From: Allobosea thiooxidans
GTDB lineage: Bacteria > Pseudomonadota > Alphaproteobacteria > Rhizobiales > Beijerinckiaceae
DNA length: 64,000 nucleotides
Assembly (NCBI RefSeq): GCF_900168195.1
Contig: NZ_FUYX01000012.1
Span: forward strand, 102,320 to 166,319
Direction of reading: 5' to 3'
Shown: positions 9,564 through 17,447 of the stretch, in pieces
How positions within the stretch are numbered: position 1 is the stretch's first letter
How the letters are laid out: each line of letters starts with the position of its first letter
Translations under genes and position numbers: made by a program
Notes under the pieces: generated by a model
Databases searched by the model: none
What the model was told of the DNA's origin: nothing
What the model saw: the letters and a program-made list of their open reading frames with translations, nothing else

Positions 9564-10700
9564 ATGCCCGCTCCCCGTTGGCTGACCCGCCTCTCTTCCG
9601 CCCTCGCTCTCGGGGCCGCGCTTCTTGGCGCATCCGTCGCTGCGGCCGAAACCATCGAGGTCACCGACCTTGCCGGCCGGGTCGTCAACGTCACGCGTGA
9701 TCCCTCGAAGGTCGTCCTGAGCGAGGGACGCCAGCTCTATACGCTGGCGATGCTGGATCGCGACGATCCGTTCAAGCGCGTCGTCGGCTGGGGCGACGAC
9801 CTGATCCAGAACGATCCGGGCGCCTGGGCAAAGTATCTGGCCAAGTTCCCCCAGGCCAAGGACGTGGTACAGATGGGCAACCCCTATGCTGCCGACGTCA
9901 GCATGGAGAAGATCGCCGCGCTCGGCACCGAGGTCTACATCCTCGACCTCTCCAACTACTTCAAGGCGCAGGAGACCGGCCTGCTTGCCAAGCTCGAGAA
10001 GGCCGGCATCGCCACGATCTTCGTCGATTTCCGTCAGGACCCGACCCGGAACGTGCTGCCGAGCGTGCAGTTGCTGGGCCGCGTCCTCGGCCGCGAGAAG
10101 GAGGCCGCTGCCTTCGCCGATTATTATCTGCGCCAGACCCGGCGCATCTATGCGCGCATCGGCGCGATTGCGGACGCCAAGAAGCCGCTGGTCTTCGTCG
10201 AGCGCGCCGCCGGGCTGCTGCCCTGCTGCGCCACCTTCGGCCCGTTCAACTTCGGCCGCTTCGTCGAGGAGGCCGGCGGCCGCAACTGGGGCAGCCAGTT
10301 CTTCTCCGCCTTCCAGGCCCAGGCCGCTCAGGAGAAGGTGCTTGCCGACGATCCGGACGTCTATTTCCTCACCGGCGCCAACTGGTACGGCAGCAATCCG
10401 GGGAGCAGCCCGGTCAGCCTCGGCTATGACGCCACGCCGGAGAAGGTGCAGAAGGAGCTGGCGGCGCTGATGCAGCGGCCCGGCTTCCCGCAGCTCAAGG
10501 CGGTGCAGGGCAAGAAGGTGATGGCCTTCTACCATCAGTTCTACGACGCGCCCTATTACTTCGTCGCCGAGCTCGCCATGGCGAAGGAGTTCTATCCGGA
10601 CCTGTTCAAGGACGTCGATCCCGAGGCGGTGTTCAAGGAATTCCACGAGAAGTTCCTGCCGGTCCCCTATTCCGGCGTGTTCTGGGCCAAGCTCCAGTGA
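9564..10700 (+). CDS. Iron-siderophore ABC transporter, substrate-binding protein (1)
   Basis: A 378-residue periplasmic binding protein of the FhuD/BtuF fold. A Sec signal peptide is visible (hydrophobic SALALGAALLGASVAAA, likely cut near residue 28). The mature protein begins ETIEVTDLAGRVVNVTRDPS, followed by VVLSEGRQLYTLAML and VGWGDDLIQNDPG. The same blocks occur in the second binding protein at 15496 (AQGRQLNALGLIHPD, AGWGNDLERQ), so the two are paralogues. It heads an operon with the FecCD permease and ATPase. An ICE-like box lies upstream, consistent with iron-responsive expression. The exact siderophore is unknown. Confidence 0.9.
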   Translation: MPAPRWLTRLSSALALGAALLGASVAAAETIEVTDLAGRVVNVTRDPSKVVLSEGRQLYTLAMLDRDDPFKRVVGWGDDLIQNDPGAWAKYLAKFPQAKDVVQMGNPYAADVSMEKIAALGTEVYILDLSNYFKAQETGLLAKLEKAGIATIFVDFRQDPTRNVLPSVQLLGRVLGREKEAAAFADYYLRQTRRIYARIGAIADAKKPLVFVERAAGLLPCCATFGPFNFGRFVEEAGGRNWGSQFFSAFQAQAAQEKVLADDPDVYFLTGANWYGSNPGSSPVSLGYDATPEKVQKELAALMQRPGFPQLKAVQGKKVMAFYHQFYDAPYYFVAELAMAKEFYPDLFKDVDPEAVFKEFHEKFLPVPYSGVFWAKLQ

Positions 10701-10714
10701 GGGCCTGAACGGCG

Positions 10715-11776
10715 ATGACGGTGATGATGCCCACGGCGACGAGCGCGACGACGCAGTATCGGCAGCGCAATGCGCGCCGGCTGAAGCTCGTCCTGTTCGG
10801 TGCGCTGGCGCTGGTGGGTTCGGTCGCGCTCGACGTCTCGATCGGGCCGGGCAACCTGCCGCTCGCCGACGTCCTGCGGACGCTGGTCGATCCTCAGGCG
10901 GCGGCGCCGCGCCTGTCCGTCATCGTCTGGGATCTGCGCCTGCCGATCGCGCTGATGGCGCTGGCCGTCGGCGCCATGCTGGGCCTCAGCGGCGCCGGCA
11001 TGCAGACGATCCTCGCCAATCCGCTGGCCGACCCCTTCACGCTCGGCGTCTCGGCGGCGGCGACGGTCGGCGCCTCCGTGGCCATCGTCTTCGGCTGGAG
11101 CGTCCTGCCCGGCGCCGGGCCCTTCATCGTCACGGCCAACGCCTTCGTCTTCGCGCTCGGCGCCTCGCTTGTCCTGTTCTTCATGACCCGGCTGCGCGGC
11201 GTCAGCGCCGAGACCATGATCCTCGTCGGCATCGCGCTGCTTTTCACCTGCAACGCCGTCACCGCGCTGCTGCAGTACCGCTCCAACGAGGTCCAGCTCA
11301 CCCAGATCGTGTTCTGGACGCTCGGCAGCCTCGCCCGCGCCAGCTGGGGCAAGGTCGGCGTCGCGGCCGTGCTGATCGGGCTCGCGCTGCCCTTCTTCCT
11401 GATGCGCGGCTGGGCGCTGACGGCGCTCAGGCTCGGCGACGAGCGGGCCGGGAGCCTGGGCGTGCGCGTCGATCGCCTGCGGCTCGAGATCCTGATCGCG
11501 ACCTCGTTGCTCGCCGCCGTGTCGGTCTCCTTCGTCGGAAGCATCGGCTTCATCGGGCTGGTGGGGCCGCATATCGCGCGCCTGCTGGTCGGCGAGGACC
11601 AGCGCTTCTTCCTGCCGGTCGCGACCATCGCCAGCGCGGTGCTGCTGTCGCTCGCCTCCACCGTCTCGAAGGTGATCACGCCGGGCGTGATCTACCCGAT
11701 CGGCATCATCACGGCGCTGATCGGCGTGCCCTTCTTCTTCAGTTTGGTCATGTCGATCCGCAGCAGGGCAGGCTGA
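10715..11776 (+). CDS. FecCD family iron-siderophore ABC transporter permease
   Basis: A 353-residue polytopic inner-membrane permease of the FecCD/BtuC family. Diagnostic blocks are RLPIALMALAVGAMLGLSGA, ANPLADPFTLGVSAAATVG, the coupling-helix region DERAGSLGVRVDRLR and the C-terminal FVGSIGFIGLVGPHIARLL. About nine hydrophobic segments are visible. It starts 14 bases after the binding protein and ends 2 bases before the ATPase gene, so the three form one transcription unit. As a homodimer it would pass siderophore-iron across the inner membrane. Confidence 0.94.
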   Translation: MTVMMPTATSATTQYRQRNARRLKLVLFGALALVGSVALDVSIGPGNLPLADVLRTLVDPQAAAPRLSVIVWDLRLPIALMALAVGAMLGLSGAGMQTILANPLADPFTLGVSAAATVGASVAIVFGWSVLPGAGPFIVTANAFVFALGASLVLFFMTRLRGVSAETMILVGIALLFTCNAVTALLQYRSNEVQLTQIVFWTLGSLARASWGKVGVAAVLIGLALPFFLMRGWALTALRLGDERAGSLGVRVDRLRLEILIATSLLAAVSVSFVGSIGFIGLVGPHIARLLVGEDQRFFLPVATIASAVLLSLASTVSKVITPGVIYPIGIITALIGVPFFFSLVMSIRSRAG

Positions 11777-11778
11777 CC

Positions 11779-12564
11779 ATGGCTCTGGCGATCCGCGATC
11801 TCGACTTCCGCTACGGCTCGACGCCGATCCTGTGCGGGCTCGGCACCGGTGAGCTGCCGCGCGGCGAACTCGCCGCGCTGGTCGGTCCGAACGGCTCGGG
11901 CAAATCGACCCTGTTCCGCTGCGCCGCCGGCCTGCTGCGGCCGCGGGCCGGCAGCGTCAGCCTCGACGGCCGGGACCTTGCCGGTCTGTCGCAGCGCGAG
12001 CGGGCACGCCGGGTCTTCTATCTCTCGCAGGACACCGAGGCGCGCGTCGCGCTCTCGGTCTTCGACATCATCCTGCTCGCCCGCAAGAGCCTGCATCGCG
12101 GCTTCGCGCTCGCAGCCTCCGCCGCCGATACCCATGCCGTCGAGGCCGTGATCGCGGAGCTCGGCCTCGGCCCCTTCGCCTCGCGCGACATCGCCACGCT
12201 CTCGGGCGGCCAGCGCCAGCTCGCCGCGATCGGCCAGGCGCTGGTCCGCGAGCCGGACGTTCTGCTGCTGGACGAGCCGACCAGCGCGCTCGACGTGCGC
12301 CGTCAGCTCGACGTCATGGCCACGATCCGCGAGGCGACGCGCCGGCGCGGCATCGTCACGGTGACGGCGATCCACGACCTGTCGCTCGCCGCCCGCTTCG
12401 CCGATCGCGTCCTGGTGATGAATGCCGGGCAGATCGCCCAGGCCGGATCGCCCGAGAAGGTGCTTGCGCACCCTGCCGTCTCGCAGACATATGCCGTCGG
12501 CGTGCATCTGGAGCGTTCGGCCCGGGGCACCCTCCTGGTCGAGCCCTATATTCAGGTTCCCTGA
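11779..12564 (+). CDS. Iron-siderophore ABC transporter ATP-binding protein
   Basis: A 261-residue ABC ATPase (FepC/FhuC type). Walker A GPNGSGKST is near residue 37, the signature LSGGQRQLAAIGQAL near residue 140, Walker B PDVLLLDEPTSALD follows, and the H-loop is in TAIHDLSLAARFAD. All catalytic residues are present. It is the only ATPase in the locus, so both substrate-binding proteins must share this single permease/ATPase pair or use one encoded elsewhere. A SAM methyltransferase gene follows after 3 bases and is probably co-translated. Confidence 0.94.
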   Translation: MALAIRDLDFRYGSTPILCGLGTGELPRGELAALVGPNGSGKSTLFRCAAGLLRPRAGSVSLDGRDLAGLSQRERARRVFYLSQDTEARVALSVFDIILLARKSLHRGFALAASAADTHAVEAVIAELGLGPFASRDIATLSGGQRQLAAIGQALVREPDVLLLDEPTSALDVRRQLDVMATIREATRRRGIVTVTAIHDLSLAARFADRVLVMNAGQIAQAGSPEKVLAHPAVSQTYAVGVHLERSARGTLLVEPYIQVP

Positions 12565-12567
12565 GCC

Positions 12568-13362
12568 ATGCCCGCTCCCGCTCCCCACGACAATTTCACG
12601 CTCAAGGAAGAGATCCGCGCCTATTGGTCGGCGCGGGCCGAGAGCTTCGACCTCTCCTACGGCCATGCGATCAAGTCCGATCGCGAGCTGCAGGCGTTCC
12701 AGCGCCTGATCGGCGATTCATTCGGGCGCGAGCCGCTTGACGTGCTCGACCTGGCCTGCGGCACGGGTGAGATCACCCGCGCGCTGCTTTCGCTGAAGCA
12801 CCGCGTCACCGCGCTCGACTTTTCAGAGGCGATGTTGGAGCGCGCCCGCGCCAAGCACGGCAAGGCCGCTCGCTTCCGGCTGGGCGATGCCGAACGCCTG
12901 CTCGACGACGATGCGAGCTATGACGCTTTGATCACGCGCCATCTGGTCTGGACCCTGACGGATCCCGAGGCCGCCTTCGCGGAGTGGTTCAGGGTGCTGC
13001 GCCCCGGCGGGCGTCTGCTCGTGATCGATGGCGACTGGATCAACCGCACCCGCTGGCAGGCTCTGGTCAACCGCTTCGGGACCTGGCTGCGCGAGAAGCG
13101 CGGCGCAGCCGCCCACCAGATCGATGCCGATACCCATGCCTCGATCACCAAGCGCTTCTACTTCAAGGACGGGCTGAGCCAGCAGCGCCTCGAGGCGATG
13201 TTGACGGCCGTCGGCTTTGCCGCGATCACACCGGCCGATTACGGCCAGGTGGTTCGCGAGCAGCAGCGCGCCGCGCCGCTGCACGATGCGATCAGGCTGG
13301 GGTCCTCGACCCGCTTCGCCCTTCTGGCGCACAAGCCTGCGGACGCTGCCGCTTCGCGCTAG
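12568..13362 (+). CDS. Class I SAM-dependent methyltransferase in the iron operon
   Basis: A 264-residue methyltransferase of the type-11 fold. Motif I is [16 protein letters not shown] (about residue 53), then [20 protein letters not shown] and the post-I/III region [20 protein letters not shown]. No membrane segments are present. It starts only 3 bases after the transporter ATPase stop, so it belongs to the siderophore-uptake operon. A substrate cannot be read from the sequence. It might methylate an imported siderophore, its breakdown product or an unrelated small molecule; that is inference from position only. Confidence 0.87.
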   Translation: MPAPAPHDNFTLKEEIRAYWSARAESFDLSYGHAIKSDRELQAFQRLIGDSFGREPLDVLDLACGTGEITRALLSLKHRVTALDFSEAMLERARAKHGKAARFRLGDAERLLDDDASYDALITRHLVWTLTDPEAAFAEWFRVLRPGGRLLVIDGDWINRTRWQALVNRFGTWLREKRGAAAHQIDADTHASITKRFYFKDGLSQQRLEAMLTAVGFAAITPADYGQVVREQQRAAPLHDAIRLGSSTRFALLAHKPADAAASR

Positions 13363-13429
13363 AAAGGGGGATGTCCGGTTGCCGATTCCCGAGGGGTGGC
13401 CGGATCTGGCGATGCGACAGGAGGGGGTG

Positions 13430-14215
13430 ATGAACGTGAAACCGGACTGGGACGCCGCGCAATATCTTCGCTTCGAGGATGAACGGACGCGGCCTGCGGT
13501 CGATCTGCTCGCCCGCGTGCCGCTGGGCGAGCCGAGGCGCTGCATCGATCTCGGTTGCGGCCCCGGCAACAGCACCGAGCTGGTCGCGGCGCGCTTCCCC
13601 GGCGCCGTCACCGAAGGCCTCGATTCCTCGCCGGACATGCTGGAGAAGGCGAGGAAGCGCCTGCCCGGCCTCTCCTTCGTCCTCGGCGACGTGAATACAT
13701 GGTCCGATGCGGCGGGTTACGACCTGATCTTCGCCAACGCCGTCCTGCAATGGCTGCCCGACCACGAGGGGCTGTTCCCCCGGCTGGCGCGCTCGCTGGC
13801 ACCCGGCGGCTGTCTTGCCGTGCAGATGCCGAACAATCTCCACGAGCCCTCCCATGTCGCGATGCGCGAGGTCGCGGCGGAAGGGCCCTGGGCGGGGAAG
13901 CTCGCCAACGCCAAGGCCGAGCGCGCGACGATCGGCTCCTTCGGGGATTATCGGCGCTGGCTCGCCGAGGCCGGCTGCCGCGTCGACATCTGGCAGACGA
14001 CCTATGTGCATGCGCTCGCCGGTCTCGAAGCCATCGCAGAGTGGTTCAAGAGCACTGGCCTGAAACCCTATCTGGATCGGCTGACGGCCGCGGAGCGGAA
14101 GGACTTCCTCGCGCGCTATCTCGAGCGCATTGCGTCGCATTATCCGATCGAGAGCGACGGCAAGGTGCTGCTGCGCTTCCCGCGCCTGTTCGTGGTCGCC
14201 GTTAGAGAAGGCTGA
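13430..14215 (+). CDS. tam: Trans-aconitate 2-methyltransferase-like methyltransferase
   Basis: A 261-residue class I methyltransferase similar to trans-aconitate 2-methyltransferase (E. coli Tam has 252 aa). Key blocks are [20 protein letters not shown], motif [21 protein letters not shown], then [38 protein letters not shown] and the Tam-like [19 protein letters not shown]. Tam esterifies trans-aconitate, an inhibitor of the iron-sulfur enzyme aconitase. A strong AGGAGGGGGTG precedes the ATG at 13430. It lies 67 bases after the preceding methyltransferase and may be in the same transcript. Confidence 0.88.
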   Translation: MNVKPDWDAAQYLRFEDERTRPAVDLLARVPLGEPRRCIDLGCGPGNSTELVAARFPGAVTEGLDSSPDMLEKARKRLPGLSFVLGDVNTWSDAAGYDLIFANAVLQWLPDHEGLFPRLARSLAPGGCLAVQMPNNLHEPSHVAMREVAAEGPWAGKLANAKAERATIGSFGDYRRWLAEAGCRVDIWQTTYVHALAGLEAIAEWFKSTGLKPYLDRLTAAERKDFLARYLERIASHYPIESDGKVLLRFPRLFVVAVREG

Positions 14216-14238
14216 TCGCCGTTCGGATGTTTCCCGAG

Positions 14239-14350
14239 CCCTCATCCTGAGGAGCAGCCACAGGCTGCGTCTCGAAGGATGCTTCAGGAAACTCCGGAGC
14301 CATCTGGAACATCCTTCGAGACGCCGCTTCGCGGCTCCTCAGGATGAGGG
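14239..14350. repeat. Intergenic palindromic repeat (CCCTCATCCTGAGG type)
   Basis: A long inverted repeat whose arms begin CCCTCATCCTGAGGAGC and end GCTCCTCAGGATGAGGG. The inner arms are GTCTCGAAGGATG and CATCCTTCGAGAC around a short centre. This type is well known from alphaproteobacterial genomes. It lies exactly between the two convergent arms of the siderophore locus and could terminate both. Confidence 0.85.
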
Positions 14351-14377
14351 CTGAGGTATCGGCTGGCTTCTGGGCGC

Positions 14378-15484
14378 TCAGCCCTTGGCCGCTTCGGCCT
14401 TCTTGGCGGCGACATGCTCCTCGTCGGAGGCGCCGCTGCGCCAGTAGCTGACGACGAGGTTCTGGTCGCGCTCCGGTCTGAGCTTGTCGCGCGAGGCCGC
14501 CCGGATCGCCTTGAACGCGGCATATTCCGCTGCTGCCCAGAGATAGGTCGAGGGGCCGTCCGCCGGCCAGTCGATGGTGGCAAGAGCGTCCTGCAGCAGC
14601 GGCAGGCTGCCCGGTGCCGCCGCCCCGCGATGCAGCCAGGTGAGCGCCATGCCGGCCGGACGGCGCAGGGCCTGCTCCTCGCGCGCATCGGCGACTTCGA
14701 TGAAGGCTTGTCCCACCGCGCCTTCGGGCAGGTTCTCCAGCATGCGCGCCACGGCCGGCAGCCCGGTCTCGTCCGCCAGGAAAACGTAGCGTTCGGCTGC
14801 CTTGAGGCCGCGCCCGCCCGGTCCGGCCATGCCGATCCGGTCGCCGGCCTGGGCACGGAACGCGAAGGCCGAGCCTGGACCGGCATCCTCATGCAGCACG
14901 AAATCGATCGCTAGCGTGCTGGCGGCGACGTCGATCTCGCGGATCGTGTATTTGCGGACGAGCGGCCGCGTCTCCGCCGGCGACGGCAGCAGCAGCCCGT
15001 CATCGCCGACCATCGGCCAGCTCGGCTCGCTCACGTCCTCGGGCGGGATGAACAGGCGCACATGCAGCGCGTCGAGATGGTCGTAGCGCGCGAGATTCTC
15101 GCCCTTGAACCGGATCCTGGCCATATGCGGCGTGATCCGTTCGACGCCGGTGACCGTCAGGATGCGGAACTCCGGCGGCAGGGCGGGGCCGGTGCCGTCG
15201 CCGGTCCAGCGCATCTGCGGCGCGGCGTCCTTCGGAGCGAACTCGACGACATGGCTGGCGATGGTGCGCTTCATCTCGATCAGGGTCGCGACATCTGGCG
15301 CCTCGACGGTGACGTCGAGTGCGGTGGCCGAGAGATCGATGCGCGCCCGGCTTCCGTCGAGCGTGATGACCGTCGCCCCATCCTGCTCGGTGATGACGGC
15401 CTCATGCTCGACCAAGTGCTCGCAGAGCGGCTTCAGGACGCTCGCCGGGTTGGCGAGCGCGATCCGGGTCGAAGTTGCCAGCAT
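14378..15484 (-). CDS. Siderophore-interacting protein (DUF2218 + SIP fusion)
   Basis: A 368-residue cytoplasmic ferric-siderophore reductase. The first ~100 residues (ASVLKPLCEHLVEHEAVITE, ATLIEMKRTIASHVVEFAP) match a DUF2218-like domain. The rest is a flavin-dependent SIP/ViuB module: RITPHMARIRFKGENLARYD, then RPLVRKYTIREID (FAD region), GPGGRGLKAAERYVFLADET and the C-terminal TYLWAAAEYAAFKAIR (NAD(P)H region). It would release iron by reduction after import. The ATG at 15484 is 11 bases after the second binding-protein gene, and it is the last gene of the receptor operon. Confidence 0.92.
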   Translation of the reverse strand: MLATSTRIALANPASVLKPLCEHLVEHEAVITEQDGATVITLDGSRARIDLSATALDVTVEAPDVATLIEMKRTIASHVVEFAPKDAAPQMRWTGDGTGPALPPEFRILTVTGVERITPHMARIRFKGENLARYDHLDALHVRLFIPPEDVSEPSWPMVGDDGLLLPSPAETRPLVRKYTIREIDVAASTLAIDFVLHEDAGPGSAFAFRAQAGDRIGMAGPGGRGLKAAERYVFLADETGLPAVARMLENLPEGAVGQAFIEVADAREEQALRRPAGMALTWLHRGAAAPGSLPLLQDALATIDWPADGPSTYLWAAAEYAAFKAIRAASRDKLRPERDQNLVVSYWRSGASDEEHVAAKKAEAAKG

Positions 15485-15495
15485 GATGGTCTCCG

Positions 15496-16605
15496 TCAGG
15501 CTTTTGGCGCCGCGATCCACAGCGTCCCGTCGAGCGGGATGGCCGAGAAGCGTGCTCCCTCCGCCAGCGTCGCCGCAGGGTCGATGTCGGCGAAGCGCTC
15601 CGGATGGAACCATTTCGCCAGGAGTTCGATCGCGACGACATGCAGCGGCGTGTCGTTGAAGAGATGCCAGAAGCCGAAGGCCCGCCGCTTCTCGATGGCG
15701 CTGAGCGTGGCGAGCGCCGGCGTGGCGAGGAGCTTGCCGAAGCTCGCCGCGGCGTCCGCCTCGCCGACGCCCAGGCCGAGCACGAGCCCCCCGGTCTTCG
15801 CCAGATGCGTGCCGCCAGTGGCGACATAGATGTCGGGATCGGCTCCGATCAGCTGCTCCAGCCCGATCTGACCGGTCGCGCCGGGCACCATGGCGGCGGC
15901 GATGTTGTGCCCGCCGGCCGCGTTGATGAAGGCGTTGAAGGTGCCCTGGCCCGCGGTCATGCAGCAGTCGTAGCCACCGGCATGGGCGTGGATGAAGACG
16001 GAGGGGCGCGGCGCGCCGGCAATGCGCTGCGCCACGCGCGCCATCCGCTCCTCATAGAAGGTGATCAGCCGTTCGGCCTGGTCGGAGCGGCCGATGAGGC
16101 GGCCGAGCGCGCGCAGACTGGGGACGGTGTCGCGCAGTGGGTCGAGGAAGAAATCGACGACGGCAACGGGGATGCCGGCCGCCTCTAGCCTTTCGACCAG
16201 GTCGCCGGGGCCGCGGCGCGTGCCGGCAAGCGAGCGGCTCAGCACCACGAGGTCGGGCCCGAGCGCGATCGCCCGCTCCAGCGAGAAGCCGTTGGCGGTG
16301 CCGCCGTCGCCGACGATCGGCACCGCGTCGGTGGCCGGAAAGCGGGCGCGATAGCGGGCGAGGCCGTCGGCGTTCTGGCGTTCGAGGTCGTTGCCCCAGC
16401 CGGCGAGCAGGCTGATCGGGTCGGGATGGATCAGCCCGAGGGCGTTGAGCTGGCGGCCTTGCGCCAGCACGATGCGCTTCGCCGGCGCCGGCAGCGTCAC
16501 GGTGCGGCCGAGCACGTCCGTCGCCGTCACCGGCTCCGCCGCGACGGCGGCGAGCACCGGCCAGGCGAACCCGGCGAGGAGGAGGGAGCGTCGGGCGATC
16601 GTCAT
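15496..16605 (-). CDS. Iron-siderophore ABC transporter, substrate-binding protein (2)
   Basis: A 369-residue FhuD-like periplasmic binding protein. The N-terminus MTIARRSLLLAGFAWPVLAA has a twin arginine before the hydrophobic stretch, so Tat export is possible, with cleavage near AVAAEP. The mature core has VTLPAPAKRIVLAQGRQLN, LAGWGNDLERQNADG and YDCCMTAGQGTFNAFINAAGG. It is paralogous to the binding protein at 9564, sharing the GRQL and GWGxDL blocks. Its start overlaps the esterase stop by ATGA. It sits in the receptor operon, so it probably takes ferric siderophore from that receptor. Confidence 0.91.
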   Translation of the reverse strand: MTIARRSLLLAGFAWPVLAAVAAEPVTATDVLGRTVTLPAPAKRIVLAQGRQLNALGLIHPDPISLLAGWGNDLERQNADGLARYRARFPATDAVPIVGDGGTANGFSLERAIALGPDLVVLSRSLAGTRRGPGDLVERLEAAGIPVAVVDFFLDPLRDTVPSLRALGRLIGRSDQAERLITFYEERMARVAQRIAGAPRPSVFIHAHAGGYDCCMTAGQGTFNAFINAAGGHNIAAAMVPGATGQIGLEQLIGADPDIYVATGGTHLAKTGGLVLGLGVGEADAAASFGKLLATPALATLSAIEKRRAFGFWHLFNDTPLHVVAIELLAKWFHPERFADIDPAATLAEGARFSAIPLDGTLWIAAPKA

Positions 16606-17438
16606 GCGGCTGCGACCTTGTCCTCTGCCGTTCCCGCCAGGGCGAAGGCGACGGCGCGCGAGAGCATCGGGAGAATGACCGAGACGTGGTTCTCGCCGGG
16701 GAATTCGGCGAAGCTGCAGGCCACGCGCGGCGAGGCCGCGAGCCGCTCCGCCATCTCTGCCGCATTGTCGCGCATGCGCGCCTTGGCGATCCGCTCGGCC
16801 CGTTGCGGGCCGACGGCGCGGTCGGGCCGCTGCTCCTGCGCGCCGACGGTGATCAGCAGCCGCCCGCCGGCTGTGCCGCCGCGGCGGAAGGCGGCCTCCT
16901 GCGCCAGGATCGCGCGGTCCTGCCACCAGATCGAGGGGCTGCCCGCGACATGGGCCTCGAACAGGTCCGGGCGCGTGAACAGCGCATGCAGGGCGAACAG
17001 GCCGCCATAGGAATGGCCGATCAGCGTCCGCCTGGCCGGATCGAGCGGGGCGATGCGGCCGATGGCCGGCAGGAGCTCGCCGACGATCATCTCCAGGAAG
17101 CGGTCGGCGCCATCAGGCACGGGCAGCAGGTCCCGCTGGCGCCGTTCGGCATCGAAGGGCTTCTCGCTCGGATAGCCGATGCCGATGACGACGGCGGGCC
17201 CGACACCGGTCGCCTCCGGCCGCAGGGCCTGCAGGCGGGCGGCGCTCGCGGCCGTCGCGAACAGGGCGTCGCCGTCGACCAGGAGGAGGGTCGGAAAGCC
17301 CCGCATCGGGGCGGGGCCGTCCGGCACGGAGATCAGCAGCCGATAGCGCGCGCCGTCCGCGGCCTCGAAGCCGCCCTGCCAAGCCTGCGGCAGGGCATGG
17401 GGCTCGAGCTCGATGCCGGGAGGGAGCGGCTGCGTCAT
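16602..17438 (-). CDS. Alpha/beta hydrolase, siderophore esterase-like (IroE/Fes family)
   Basis: A 278-residue alpha/beta hydrolase. The nucleophile elbow is RTLIGHSYGGLFALHALFTR, with further family blocks FPTLLLVDGDALFATAAS, VVIGIGYPSEKPFDAERRQRD, VAGSPSIWWQDRAIL and the terminal His in FPGENHVSVILPML. Enzymes of this type hydrolyse ester bonds of siderophores such as enterobactin or related triesters to free iron. No signal peptide is visible, so a cytoplasmic Fes-like location is more likely than periplasmic. It lies 9 bases downstream of the TonB receptor and overlaps the next gene by four bases. Confidence 0.88.
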   Translation of the reverse strand: MTQPLPPGIELEPHALPQAWQGGFEAADGARYRLLISVPDGPAPMRGFPTLLLVDGDALFATAASAARLQALRPEATGVGPAVVIGIGYPSEKPFDAERRQRDLLPVPDGADRFLEMIVGELLPAIGRIAPLDPARRTLIGHSYGGLFALHALFTRPDLFEAHVAGSPSIWWQDRAILAQEAAFRRGGTAGGRLLITVGAQEQRPDRAVGPQRAERIAKARMRDNAAEMAERLAASPRVACSFAEFPGENHVSVILPMLSRAVAFALAGTAEDKVAAA

Positions 17439-17447
17439 GCCGTCGTC

